From positions 310,001-374,000 of the forward strand of contig WTXA01000001.1 of NCBI GenBank assembly GCA_009773805.1: a stretch of DNA of 64,000 nucleotides, written 5' to 3'. Within the stretch, counting starts at the first letter, position 1. The number at the start of each line of letters is the position of its first letter. The position numbers and the translations under genes are program-made. Positions 18,508 to 27,298 of the stretch are shown here, piece after piece. The notes beneath the pieces are model-generated. The model did not search any database and had not been told where the DNA came from. It worked only from the letters and a program-made list of their open reading frames with translations. The stretch is from Fusobacteriota bacterium. GTDB taxonomy: Bacteria; Bacillota; TC1.

Positions 18508-18511
18508 AATA

Positions 18512-19972
18512 TCATTCCTTACTATCTAATATATTTCTAGCTATTTCAAAATCACTAAATGGATATTTGGTTTTGCCGACTATTTGATAGTCCTCATGCC
18601 CTTTACCAGCAATTATCACAATATCTCCTGTTCTAGCCATATCTATTGCATAAGCAATAGCCTCTTTTCTGTTAGTGATTTTTATATACTTGGCCGATGT
18701 TTCTTTAGCACCTTCTTCTACCATATCGATAATTTGAATGGGTTCTTCAGTTCTTGGATTATCAGAGGTTATTACTAAATAATCTCCATTTTCTCCTGCA
18801 ACCTTTCCCATAATTGGTCTTTTCTTTTTGTCCCTATCTCCACCACAACCGAAAACACATATAACTCTACCACTAGTGATTTTTCTAGCTGTGGATAAAA
18901 CGTTATATAAGCCATCTGGTGTGTGAGCATAATCAACCACTACAGCAAAATCTTTATTACTTTCTATCAATTGAAATCTTCCATTAACACTTACTTTTCT
19001 CAAGCCTTCTTTTATAGTAGTAAATTCAATACCCAGCTCATGAGCAGTAGCGATTGCTGCCAAGGAATTATATATGCTAAATTCACCAATCATCTTTAAA
19101 TTAATTTTAATACTTTTCTCATTGTTTATTAATGTGAAACTAGTACCATTAATATCCATGTTTATATTTGCTGCTTTATAGTCACTTTTTTCAGATATGC
19201 TATAGCTAACAATTTTCCCGCCTGCCATATTGCTAATTTCTACAAATGTTTTGTCATCGCCATTTAGAATTGAAAAACCATCTTTACCAATATAAGTAAA
19301 TAGTATTTTTTTTGCATTTAAATATTCAGTAAAATCTTTATGAAAATCTAAATGATCTTGAGTCAAATTAGTGAAGATAGCAGTTTTAAATGGGATAGCG
19401 GCAACTCTATCAAGATATAAGGCGTGACTAGAAGCTTCCATAACACAGTATTCACAACCTACTTCTACCATTTTAGCTAGAAGCTCTTGTATATCTCTTG
19501 ATTCTGGAGTTGTTACTGCAGATTCATATACTGTATCTTCAATTTGATTTTCTATAGTTCCAATTATTCCAACTTTATATCCTGCTTCTTTTAAAATACT
19601 TTTTAAAAAGTAGGTTATAGATGTTTTCCCATTAGTACCAGTTACACCTATTATCTTCAATTTATTTCCTGGATTACCAAAGAAGTTTGAGCTTATAAAT
19701 CCGAGTGATTTCCGGCTATTATCAACTTTAATTATCACTATGCCATCACTATATTTAATATCAGATTTTTCTTCTAGAATAACTGCTTTAGCACCAGCTT
19801 CAATAGCTTTTAGTATATAAAGATGTCCATCAGTTTCATAACCCTTTATAGCGACAAATAGACTGCCTGTAGTGACTTTTCTGGAGTCATACTCTACAGA
19901 ACTAATATCAATATTAGTATCACCATTTAAAACACTATGTTCAATATCCTTTAATAAATTTTTTAGTTCCAT
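18512..19972 (-). CDS. murE: UDP-MurNAc-Ala-D-Glu--meso-DAP ligase
   Basis: MurE adds the third stem-peptide residue. The 486-residue protein has the three Mur-ligase domains with GVTGTNGKTSITYF (near residue 110) and VDYAHTPDGL (near 347). The specificity loop reads SDNPRTEEP (near 406); DNPR is the known signature for meso-diaminopimelate, whereas lysine-adding enzymes have a different sequence there. The organism is therefore predicted to have a DAP-type wall. It follows the PBP gene by one base. Confidence 0.96.
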   Translation of the reverse strand: MELKNLLKDIEHSVLNGDTNIDISSVEYDSRKVTTGSLFVAIKGYETDGHLYILKAIEAGAKAVILEEKSDIKYSDGIVIIKVDNSRKSLGFISSNFFGNPGNKLKIIGVTGTNGKTSITYFLKSILKEAGYKVGIIGTIENQIEDTVYESAVTTPESRDIQELLAKMVEVGCEYCVMEASSHALYLDRVAAIPFKTAIFTNLTQDHLDFHKDFTEYLNAKKILFTYIGKDGFSILNGDDKTFVEISNMAGGKIVSYSISEKSDYKAANINMDINGTSFTLINNEKSIKINLKMIGEFSIYNSLAAIATAHELGIEFTTIKEGLRKVSVNGRFQLIESNKDFAVVVDYAHTPDGLYNVLSTARKITSGRVICVFGCGGDRDKKKRPIMGKVAGENGDYLVITSDNPRTEEPIQIIDMVEEGAKETSAKYIKITNRKEAIAYAIDMARTGDIVIIAGKGHEDYQIVGKTKYPFSDFEIARNILDSKE

Positions 19973-19973
19973 T

Positions 19974-22130
19974 TTATTCCCCTAATCTAATAACTAATGA
20001 TGAATTTTTTAAAACAACTGATCCAGGTGCAATATTTTGTTCAACAATTTTACCTTCGCCTGTGTACTGTAAAACTAAACTAGCATTTTCAGCGAGTTTC
20101 AAGGCATCAGGCAATCTTAAGCCTGTTAAGGCTGGAACTATGGTCTGTGTGCCTGTTAAATTGTGTTCCTTTGCTGTTAGGATGACTTTTTCACCTTTAC
20201 TTACAAGACTTTTTTTCCCAATAGATTGTAATATAATATGACCACTTCCAATAAATTCAGCATTTAGTCCTAAATTACTTAATATATTTTTCGCGTCAAT
20301 AGTATTCAAACCTGTTAAATCAGGCATTACTAGCTTATTATTTATAGTATTGATTCCTGTACTGTCGCTAACACTATAAAGGGCCAAAATATCTTCCATT
20401 ACTGCTTTATAGTAAGGAGCAACTGTAGTACTAGATTGTCCATTTGTTTTAGCTTCATCTATAATAACAAAAACTGTATACTTAGGATTACTGTATGGGG
20501 CAATACCTACATACGAAATTATATATTTTCCTACCTTATATTGTCCTAATTCATTAACCTTTTGTGCGGTCCCTGTTTTCCCCATAGATTCTATATTATT
20601 ATTTAGTTTGAATTTTGTTCCTGTACCAGTATCTACAACAGCTTTCATCATTCTTTGTACAGCTTCAGCAGCATCTTTAGATACGACTTGATTTTCTATT
20701 ATTGGTTCAAAGGATTCTTTTACTTTGCCATCTTGATCTTTTATTTCTTTAACTAAGTAAGGTTTCATCTTTTGACCATTATTAGCAACAGCTGAAATAG
20801 CAGATATCATTTGAACAGGTGATACTGCTATACCTTGTCCTATTGCTGAAGTGGCATGATATATATCACCATTTCCTGCAGGTAAAATGCCATTACCTTC
20901 CCCACTAAAGCCAATTTTCGTTTTAGTTCCAAAGCCGAATTTCCTAAGATAATCATACCATAAATCTGGATTCTTATTTTTAAGTAACATAGCTACATCA
21001 ATCAAAACAGGATTACATGAATTAGCAACAGCTTGTGTCAGCGTTTGCTTGCCATGCGCTCTTGGATATATCCAACACTTAATTGAATTGGTTCCTATTG
21101 TTCTTGAACCTGTATTATCATAAAAAATCGAATTTTCATTTGCTACACCTTCGTTTATTGCAGCTGCTGCTGTAATTACCTTCATTGTAGAACCAGGCTC
21201 AAATATATTTTGGTATTCTAAGGTTCTATATAGATTTATATCTAGATTTCTATATGAATTTGAATCATAATTATTTGTGTTTGCTGAAGCAACAATAGCA
21301 CCTGTTTTAGTTTCCATAACCATTATAGTTGCAGATTCAGGCTCTAAATCTTTTTCAATTTTAGCAATTTCTCTTTCTGCTATATATTGGGCTTTTTGGT
21401 CAATAGTTAAAACTATCGAATTGCCAGGTTCTGCTTCTTTAATAGTTTTAACTGTATCTGCAATATAGTTGTTTTGACCATCTTTCTCACCTTTAATCAA
21501 TCCATTTTGACCCTTTAATATATTATTGTAGGTTGCTTCTAAACCAGCAACGCCAACACCAGTTTTATTAACAAATCCAATTAAATTACCACCTACAGCA
21601 TGATTTGGGTAGTATCTAGATCCTTCTTCTTGAAAGTATAGTCCTATAAGGCCTAGGTTTTTGATTTTTTCTACTTCTTCAAATGATACTTCTTTTTTAA
21701 GCCAGACGAATCCACTATTTAATTCTATCTTGCGTAACACAAAATCTGTTTGTAAATCAACAGCTTGTCCAATCAATTCGGATGCTTCCTCTTTGTTGAT
21801 TTCTGCTCTACCTAGATTTTGTCTTAAGTAGCTAGGGTCAATCCATAATGAATAAACAGAGGCATCAACAGCTAATTCAATTCCATTTGTATCTAATATA
21901 CTACCTCTTTCAGCTATTATTTCAGATTCATCTCTTCTCATTGATAGACTTTCTTCTCTAAGTGCATTTCCCATAACTACCTGCAACTGAAAAAGTCTTA
22001 AAATAACAATAAAAAAAATAAAGCCTGTAACCGTAAGAAAAATTTTTATCCTACGGTTTTCAGCTTTACCAACTGGCATCTTTTTAAGTTTGCTTTTAAT
22101 ATTTTTATTTTTCAAAGGTTTATTGGCCAT
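19974..22130 (-). CDS. Class B penicillin-binding protein with PASTA domains (FtsI/SpoVD type)
   Basis: This is a transpeptidase that cross-links septal peptidoglycan, anchored by one N-terminal helix (about residues 28-50). The PBP dimerisation domain follows, then the transpeptidase with the serine motif EPGSTMKV, the SxN motif SCN and GKTGTAQK. Two PASTA repeats form the last about 130 residues; they include MPDLTGLNTIDAKNIL and VPALTGLRLPDALKLA. The frame starts at a GTG (22142), but the ATG at 22130 with AGGTGAT upstream is preferred (718 residues). PASTA-bearing PBPs at this locus are PbpB or SpoVD; sequence alone does not decide. Confidence 0.93.
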   Translation of the reverse strand: MANKPLKNKNIKSKLKKMPVGKAENRRIKIFLTVTGFIFFIVILRLFQLQVVMGNALREESLSMRRDESEIIAERGSILDTNGIELAVDASVYSLWIDPSYLRQNLGRAEINKEEASELIGQAVDLQTDFVLRKIELNSGFVWLKKEVSFEEVEKIKNLGLIGLYFQEEGSRYYPNHAVGGNLIGFVNKTGVGVAGLEATYNNILKGQNGLIKGEKDGQNNYIADTVKTIKEAEPGNSIVLTIDQKAQYIAEREIAKIEKDLEPESATIMVMETKTGAIVASANTNNYDSNSYRNLDINLYRTLEYQNIFEPGSTMKVITAAAAINEGVANENSIFYDNTGSRTIGTNSIKCWIYPRAHGKQTLTQAVANSCNPVLIDVAMLLKNKNPDLWYDYLRKFGFGTKTKIGFSGEGNGILPAGNGDIYHATSAIGQGIAVSPVQMISAISAVANNGQKMKPYLVKEIKDQDGKVKESFEPIIENQVVSKDAAEAVQRMMKAVVDTGTGTKFKLNNNIESMGKTGTAQKVNELGQYKVGKYIISYVGIAPYSNPKYTVFVIIDEAKTNGQSSTTVAPYYKAVMEDILALYSVSDSTGINTINNKLVMPDLTGLNTIDAKNILSNLGLNAEFIGSGHIILQSIGKKSLVSKGEKVILTAKEHNLTGTQTIVPALTGLRLPDALKLAENASLVLQYTGEGKIVEQNIAPGSVVLKNSSLVIRLGE

Positions 22131-22491
22131 CGAAAATATCACCTACATTTTCTTGCAACTTTATAAACCAGGCTTTATTTGTTTCACCCTGTTTAATTTC
22201 ATTTACATAATTCAAATCTACAGATAAATATCTAATATCCTTATTGGTAACGTCAATCATCATAAGTTTACTTTTAGCATGAACTTCTATTTTCTCTAGT
22301 GATATTTTATCACTTATCTGATATTTAATCCATTGGTTTGTGCTTACAAGTTCACTGACCTCTTTAGTCAAGGCTATATTTCTTTGATTCAAGTTTGCAG
22401 CTATACCTCTACTAGTTATCAATAATAAAACCGTTATCATCAATAAAAAAAATATTATATTAATTTTATTGTTTCCTTTAAATCTTGACAT
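22120..22491 (-). CDS. ftsL: FtsL-like bitopic division protein
   Basis: This small protein (123 residues) has a short basic cytoplasmic tail, one membrane helix (about residues 11-31) and a heptad-like extracytoplasmic region. It lies between rsmH and the class B PBP, exactly where ftsL lies in most dcw clusters; FtsL proteins are too diverged to recognise by sequence alone, so the call rests mainly on topology and position. The ATG at 22491 with GAGGT five bases ahead is chosen over an upstream start at 22515 inside rsmH. It overlaps the PBP gene by 11 bases. Confidence 0.8.
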   Translation of the reverse strand: MSRFKGNNKINIIFFLLMITVLLLITSRGIAANLNQRNIALTKEVSELVSTNQWIKYQISDKISLEKIEVHAKSKLMMIDVTNKDIRYLSVDLNYVNEIKQGETNKAWFIKLQENVGDIFDGQ

Positions 22492-22498
22492 ATTTACC

Positions 22499-23425
22499 TC
22501 AAATCTTTTCAGCAACTCTTAGTTTGCTACTCCTTGCCCTAGAATTAATATCTAATTCGTTATCATCTGGTATTATTGGTTTCTTCCCAATAATTTTTAA
22601 TAAAGGTACCTTGCCACAAGTACAAATAGGAAAATCAGATGGACATATACAAGGCTTCTCCATTTTCTTGAAAAACTGCTTTACAATTCTATCTTCTATG
22701 GAGTGAAATGTTATTATTGCTACTCTTCCACCTTGTTTTAAGCTTTTAACTATAGCCGGCAATACATCTTCAAGTACTTTTAGTTCCTGATTCACTTCTA
22801 TTCTCAATGCTTGAAATATTTTTCTAGCTGGATGTCCAGGTTTTCTTTTTTCTTTTTCGCTTAAGGTTCCTTTAATAGTTTCTACTAGATCTTTATTTGT
22901 TATTAATGGATTTTTTTCTCTGGTCCTAACTATTGCTTTAGCAAATCTATAGGCATTTTTTTCATCGCCATAATCATTGAAAACCCTAGTTAGCTCTTGA
23001 AGGGTATAATTATTAACAATGAATTTAGCATCAATTCTAGCTTCTTGGTCCATTCTCATATCAAGAATAGCTTCATCCCAATAACTAAAACCTCTTTCTC
23101 TATCATCAAATTGAAATGATGATACTCCTAAATCAAGAAGTACTCCATCTACTTTATCTAATCCTAAGTCTTTTAATATACTAACTAAATTTGAAAAATT
23201 GTCTTTAATAAAAATAATGTTGTTAAATGGTTTTAATCTTTCCTTGCTTTTATTAATAGCAAATATATCCTGGTCAATAGCTATTAATTTACCACTACCA
23301 TCAAGTTTATTAAGGATTCTTTCACTGTGACCTCCGCCACCAAGTGTACAATCTACATATATGCCCTCACGAACTATATTCAAGGCATCTATTGATTCTT
23401 CAAGCAATACAGTCTTATGTTTCAT
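22499..23425 (-). CDS. rsmH: 16S rRNA (cytosine1402-N4)-methyltransferase
   Basis: RsmH (MraW) methylates C1402 of 16S rRNA at the P site. The 308-residue protein starts with the family block KHKTVLLEESIDAL and the SAM-binding motif YVDCTLGGGGHSERIL (near residue 23), followed by GVLLDLGVSSFQFD (near 94) and the HSIEDRIVKQFF block near 236. It overlaps the end of mraZ by 11 bases, the classic mraZ-rsmH arrangement. Confidence 0.97.
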   Translation of the reverse strand: MKHKTVLLEESIDALNIVREGIYVDCTLGGGGHSERILNKLDGSGKLIAIDQDIFAINKSKERLKPFNNIIFIKDNFSNLVSILKDLGLDKVDGVLLDLGVSSFQFDDRERGFSYWDEAILDMRMDQEARIDAKFIVNNYTLQELTRVFNDYGDEKNAYRFAKAIVRTREKNPLITNKDLVETIKGTLSEKEKRKPGHPARKIFQALRIEVNQELKVLEDVLPAIVKSLKQGGRVAIITFHSIEDRIVKQFFKKMEKPCICPSDFPICTCGKVPLLKIIGKKPIIPDDNELDINSRARSSKLRVAEKI

Positions 23426-23858
23426 TATTATTTCCTTCTAAATAGGCTGATAGTTTATTTCTTTCTTTATCAAGTTCTAAAATATTTAGTTCCCAAATTT
23501 CTTTTTCCCAAATTTCTATATAAAATCCATTACCAACTATAAATACATCGGTATTTATACTTGCATATTCCTTCAAGTTACCAGGAATCAAAATTCTACC
23601 TTGATTATCGAAACCTACTTCTATCATGGATGAAAAGAATGCTCTGGCAAATTTTCTTTTCCCTTCGTTGGTTAAAGAATCACTTTCAATCTTAACTGTA
23701 ATTTTATTAATCTCTTCAGATGTTAAAATAAGTAAACAGGATTCAAAACCTTTACATAGGTATATTGTTCCTTGCAAATTATTTCTTAATTTAGAAGGAA
23801 TTATTACCCTACCTTTATTATCAACAGAATGTTTGTATTCACCAACAAATGGTACCAC
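23415..23858 (-). CDS. mraZ: MraZ transcriptional regulator of the dcw cluster
   Basis: MraZ is an AbrB-like DNA-binding protein that forms rings and controls its own operon. Both tandem MraZ repeats are visible: DNKGRVIIPSKLR (first) and DNQGRILIPGNLKEYA (second). Three GTG codons could start it (23870, 23867, 23858); the last follows AGGTGGTGA by five bases and gives the family-like start VPFVGEYKHSVD, so it is chosen (147 residues). Three putative MraZ boxes lie immediately upstream at 23901-23930. A TTG or ATG start is not available. Confidence 0.92.
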   Translation of the reverse strand: MVPFVGEYKHSVDNKGRVIIPSKLRNNLQGTIYLCKGFESCLLILTSEEINKITVKIESDSLTNEGKRKFARAFFSSMIEVGFDNQGRILIPGNLKEYASINTDVFIVGNGFYIEIWEKEIWELNILELDKERNKLSAYLEGNNNET

Positions 23859-23878
23859 CTTTATCACCACCTAGTTGG

Positions 23879-23907
23879 ATTATACCATAATCAAATGGTA
23901 ATTTCAC
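23879..23907 (-). promoter_or_regulatory. Promoter of the mraZ-dcw operon
   Basis: On the minus strand GTGAAA (23907-23902) and TATAAT (23884-23879) stand 17 bases apart, with an extended -10 (TGG before TATAAT). The -35 lies within the first MraZ box, which suggests direct competition between MraZ and RNA polymerase. Confidence 0.7.
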
Positions 23908-23930
23908 CACTTTTCACCATAAATCCCCAC
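23901..23930 (-). promoter_or_regulatory. Three MraZ-type direct-repeat boxes
   Basis: Reading the minus strand, GTGGGGATTT, ATGGTGAAAA and GTGGTGAAAT follow each other with an exact 10-base period, i.e. one helical turn. They match the GTGG-like direct repeats spaced by 4-5 bases that MraZ binds in other bacteria. Position just upstream of mraZ and overlapping the -35 supports autorepression. Confidence 0.75.
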
Positions 23931-23942
23931 TATTGTATTATT

Positions 23943-23987
23943 ATGGTTAAAAAAGAAAGAAAATAGCAGATATCTACTATTTTCTTT
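23943..23987 (-). terminator. Terminator after the TPR membrane protein gene
   Basis: An 11-bp stem (AAAGAAAATAG / CTATTTTCTTT; 23956-23966 with 23977-23987) is followed on the minus strand by TTTCTTTTTT. It ends the TPR/YlbF transcription unit just before the mraZ promoter region. Confidence 0.7.
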
Positions 23988-23995
23988 ATGAGTTA

Positions 23996-24667
23996 CTATA
24001 TTAGATTATATTGCTTAAGTAAACTTTCTACATATTCAGTTTCTGCTTGTGTTACTGCAGCATCCTTTGCGGCTTGTACTTGTATTGAAGCAGCAGCATC
24101 GTCTTTCATTTTATTTTTCAAGAAGTCTGCATATACTATTCTAGAAATTAATGGATCTGTATTTCCTTTGATTACAGATTCATAAATAACTTTTGCTTCG
24201 TCTAGCTTGCCAGCTTCTCCTAAGTACCCAGCTCGTAAATAATCAGCTGAAGTAGCCATTGTAGGGCTAACATCCTTTAACAAAGTTGCATAATCAACTG
24301 CTTTCAAGAAGTTTTTAATAGCAGTTTCTTCATTTTTCTTATTTCTTTCAAAATATCCAAGTTGAGAATATATTTCTACCAAATTATATAGTGACTCTGT
24401 ATCCTTTGGATCTTTGGCAATTTTTTGTTCAAATTCTTTGGCACTTTGTATTAATTGATTCTGTACGTCCACTTCTGTATAATTTGATCCTGCTGGATTT
24501 TTCATAAATACTGAGGCTAGTGAACCACCAATAATACCACCAACAAAAACAAGCATCAATATTATTGCAACTAGTTTTATAATCTGTTGTTGAGTAAGTC
24601 TTTTTCTTTTTTTCTTAATAACTTTTATTTTTTTTGGTTGATTTATTTTTTTATTTTTTTCTTCCAT
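23996..24667 (-). CDS. TPR-repeat membrane protein
   Basis: This 223-residue protein has a very basic cytoplasmic tail (about 30 residues), one membrane helix (about residues 30-52) and an extracytoplasmic part with TPR-like helical pairs (for example DTESLYNLVEIYSQLGYF and ADYLRAGYLGEAGKLDEAKVIYE). TPR domains mediate protein contacts; the partner is unknown. It is transcribed after a YlbF-like gene and ends at a strong terminator before the division operon. No specific function can be assigned. Confidence 0.75.
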   Translation of the reverse strand: MEEKNKKINQPKKIKVIKKKRKRLTQQQIIKLVAIILMLVFVGGIIGGSLASVFMKNPAGSNYTEVDVQNQLIQSAKEFEQKIAKDPKDTESLYNLVEIYSQLGYFERNKKNEETAIKNFLKAVDYATLLKDVSPTMATSADYLRAGYLGEAGKLDEAKVIYESVIKGNTDPLISRIVYADFLKNKMKDDAAASIQVQAAKDAAVTQAETEYVESLLKQYNLI

Positions 24668-24677
24668 CTTTACTCCC

Positions 24678-25031
24678 CTATATAAAATAACTTTTTCTAT
24701 CTTCTTTGATATCTATAATATGACCAAGATCTTGATAAATTACGTGTAGAACATTTTTCAATCTATATTCAGCATTTAAATAATTATTAATGACATCGTA
24801 CTTGGAAATCTCATCGTAAATATCTTCGATTTGCTCTTTGGATATTGGATTAACAATATCTCCAAGAAATTGTCCCAATTGGCTTTCTAATAACATTTTT
24901 TTATATTCATCTAGATAATCATTTTGCTCCGGATATTTACTTAAGTCTTCCTTTGCTCTAATGAAATCCAGGTATTCAGCAGAATTTTTTATAGCAAAAA
25001 TTAATTCGTCTTTTTTTTCTAATATTGACAC
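24678..25031 (-). CDS. YlbF/YmcA (Com_YlbF) family protein
   Basis: A 117-residue, all-helical acidic protein with no membrane segment. The helical pattern, especially the central region DYLDEYKKMLLESQLGQFLG, resembles the YlbF/YmcA family, whose Bacillus members form the Y-complex that directs RNase Y-dependent mRNA processing and influences competence and biofilm formation. The assignment is by overall pattern and size, so it is moderate. It is the first gene after its own promoter, followed 10 bases later by the TPR protein. Confidence 0.6.
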   Translation of the reverse strand: MSILEKKDELIFAIKNSAEYLDFIRAKEDLSKYPEQNDYLDEYKKMLLESQLGQFLGDIVNPISKEQIEDIYDEISKYDVINNYLNAEYRLKNVLHVIYQDLGHIIDIKEDRKSYFI

Positions 25032-25053
25032 TTCACTACCCCCTCAAGGGATT

Positions 25054-25082
25054 ATTATACCATAAAAAATCAATTTTGATAA
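25054..25082 (-). promoter_or_regulatory. Promoter for the YlbF-like gene
   Basis: TTATCA (25082-25077) and TATAAT (25059-25054) on the minus strand are separated by 17 bases, with TGG before the -10 (extended -10). It lies immediately after the yigZ stop codon. Confidence 0.7.
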
Positions 25083-25682
25083 CTAGTTAACATATTCTAA
25101 TTTACTATTGATTTTTATATTGTTGTTGGAAAAATCACTTTCATATTCTGATACAGCTTCCAATTCTATAAACATCATCAAAGATACATCATCAGTGTAT
25201 TCATTTTTCAATAGCCTAATTCTTGTATCCTTTTTTGAGATTATTTTATTCGCATAATTATAATCACAAGTAATATCAAAAACGTAACCTGGTTTTCTTT
25301 CTATGATAGTAGACTCGGCTATTAACATCTCTGCTACTTCTCTATAAGCGGCTATTAAGCCACTCACGCCTAATTTCTTACCCCCAAAATATCTTGTGAC
25401 TATGATAATAGTATTATTCAAATTGTTTCTTTTTAGAACATTTAATATTGGTGTTCCTGCAGTACCACATGGTTCACCATTATCATCACATACTTTATTT
25501 CCATCAATCATATATGCCCAGCACTGATGATTAGCATCCGGGTACATGTTTTTTATTTTCGCAAGAAATTCCATAGCATGTTGATGATTATTTACTTCTA
25601 TGCAATTTCCAATAAAAATAGATTTCAATATATTGATTTTTACTTCTTTAACATTTTCTATTGTTGAATATTTAGTTAACAC
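25083..25682 (-). CDS. yigZ: YigZ/IMPACT family protein
   Basis: The 199-residue protein has the UPF0029/IMPACT N-terminal domain (KSIFIGNCIEVNN, CDDNGEPCGTAGTPILNVL, TRYFGGKKLGVSGLIAAY) and a shorter C-terminal ferredoxin-like domain. The eukaryotic relative IMPACT modulates Gcn2; the bacterial role is unsettled. The start is GTG with GAGGATTTA ahead of it, overlapping the malic enzyme stop by one base, so it is the last gene of the pyrH-to-malic-enzyme run. Confidence 0.9.
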   Translation of the reverse strand: MLTKYSTIENVKEVKINILKSIFIGNCIEVNNHQHAMEFLAKIKNMYPDANHQCWAYMIDGNKVCDDNGEPCGTAGTPILNVLKRNNLNNTIIIVTRYFGGKKLGVSGLIAAYREVAEMLIAESTIIERKPGYVFDITCDYNYANKIISKKDTRIRLLKNEYTDDVSLMMFIELEAVSEYESDFSNNNIKINSKLEYVN

Positions 25683-26875
25683 TAAATCCTCGCTACTCCA
25701 GAGTCGATAGCAGCTTTTGCTACTTTTTCAGCAACTATTTTGGCTACTTCTTTATTTAGAGGACTTGGTATTACATAATCCTCATTTAACTCTTCATCGG
25801 TTACTATTGAAGCTATAGCTTCAGCTGCTGCAATTTTCATTGCTTCATTTATGTCACTAGCTTGTACATCAAGAGCACCCCTTAAAATGCCAGGAAAAGC
25901 AAGCACGTTATTTACTTGATTAGGAAAATCTGATCTACCTGTAGATACTATTCTTGCCCCACTGGCTTTAGCTAATTCAGGCATTATTTCTGGTACAGGG
26001 TTTGCCATAGCAAATATTATACTATCAGTGTTCATAGTAGTGACCATTTCTTCAGTTAAGGCTCCAGCTTGTGAAACACCTATAAATACATCAGCTCCAA
26101 CAACTGCTTCCCTTAAGGAACCTTGTTTCATTTCATTGTTAGTTCTTTCTGCTATTTCTTCTTTATATGGATTCATACCTTCGTATCTTCCCCTATATAT
26201 AATACCAGATCTATCACACATTAGAATATCCTTCACATGAAGGTCTAATAGTATTTTAGCTATTGCCATACCTGCTGCACCAGCACCATTTATTACAACT
26301 TTAATATCTTCCATCTTTTTATCAACTATTTTTAAGCTGTTGATTAAGGCCGCTAGTGTTACAACAGCGGTTCCATGTTGATCATCATGAAAAATTGGTA
26401 TATTAGATATTTTTTTCAATTCATTTTCTATATAAAAACAATTTGGAGCGTTTATATCTTCAAGGTTGATACCTCCAAAAGTAGGTTCCATTGCTTTTAC
26501 AATTCTAACAATCTCATCTTTGTCACTTGTTCCCAAACAAATTGGTATAGCATCAATATCTGCAAATTCCTTAAATAGAATTGCTTTGCCTTCCATTACT
26601 GGTAAAGCTGCTGCTGCACCTATATTACCTAGACCAAGAACAGCTGAACCATCTGTTACTACAGCAATAGTATTACCTCTATTTGTGTATACTCTACTTA
26701 AATTCTCGTCTCTTTCAATTTCTAAACAAGGTTTGGCTACACCAGGTGTATAAGCAATACTTAAATCATCCTTGGTTAACAAGGGGACTTTGGATCTTAT
26801 TTCCATCTTACCTCTGAATTTTTTATGTAAATCTAAGGACAATTGGTTATAATCTTTTTGATTACTCATCTTCAT
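25682..26875 (-). CDS. NAD(P)-dependent malic enzyme
   Basis: Malic enzyme oxidatively decarboxylates malate to pyruvate. The 397-residue bacterial short form has AYTPGVAKPCLEI (near residue 40), VTDGSAVLGLG (near 72), the metal-binding FADIDAIPI and DDQHGTAVV motifs, and the Rossmann NGAGAAGMAIAKILL (near 196). The cofactor preference is not decided by what I can see. Two starts (M1 or M3) are possible. It overlaps the CBS-domain gene, which may encode a regulator for it. Confidence 0.93.
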   Translation of the reverse strand: MKMSNQKDYNQLSLDLHKKFRGKMEIRSKVPLLTKDDLSIAYTPGVAKPCLEIERDENLSRVYTNRGNTIAVVTDGSAVLGLGNIGAAAALPVMEGKAILFKEFADIDAIPICLGTSDKDEIVRIVKAMEPTFGGINLEDINAPNCFYIENELKKISNIPIFHDDQHGTAVVTLAALINSLKIVDKKMEDIKVVINGAGAAGMAIAKILLDLHVKDILMCDRSGIIYRGRYEGMNPYKEEIAERTNNEMKQGSLREAVVGADVFIGVSQAGALTEEMVTTMNTDSIIFAMANPVPEIMPELAKASGARIVSTGRSDFPNQVNNVLAFPGILRGALDVQASDINEAMKIAAAEAIASIVTDEELNEDYVIPSPLNKEVAKIVAEKVAKAAIDSGVARI

Positions 26876-27284
26876 TAAGTCCCGCTTTCTGGTAATAATA
26901 GAATAAAAGATTTGGTCTTCTTACAATACCGATAAAGCGTGTTTCACCATCTATAACTGGTATAATGTTTTGTACTTTACAAATTTCTACGAGAACATCT
27001 GAACTAGTATCAATATTTACTGAAATTACATTTTTGTCATATTCTAGATCCTTTATCTTGTAGAGATGTGAATTATCAAAGTTTAATTCAGATATTTTTT
27101 TAAAGGCTAACAATACATCTTTGGAACTCAATATTCCAACAAATCTCCCCTCATTATCCAATACAATTATTTCTAAAAATGAACCATGATTTTCAAACTT
27201 CTCAATTGCTTGTCTAATAGTTGCATCTTTGTTCAGATGAGCTAGTTCGTGTTTTGGGGTTAGGAAAAAAGCTACATTTCTCAA
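26862..27284 (-). CDS. Tandem CBS-domain protein
   Basis: The 140-residue protein consists of a pair of CBS motifs (about residues 10-70 and 78-135), the Bateman module that binds adenine nucleotides and senses energy state. There is no attached catalytic domain. It is encoded between polC and the malic enzyme gene, overlapping the latter by 14 bases, so regulation of the malic enzyme is a plausible but untested guess. Confidence 0.85.
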   Translation of the reverse strand: MRNVAFFLTPKHELAHLNKDATIRQAIEKFENHGSFLEIIVLDNEGRFVGILSSKDVLLAFKKISELNFDNSHLYKIKDLEYDKNVISVNIDTSSDVLVEICKVQNIIPVIDGETRFIGIVRRPNLLFYYYQKAGLNEDE

Positions 27285-27298
27285 ATTAAAACCTCCTT

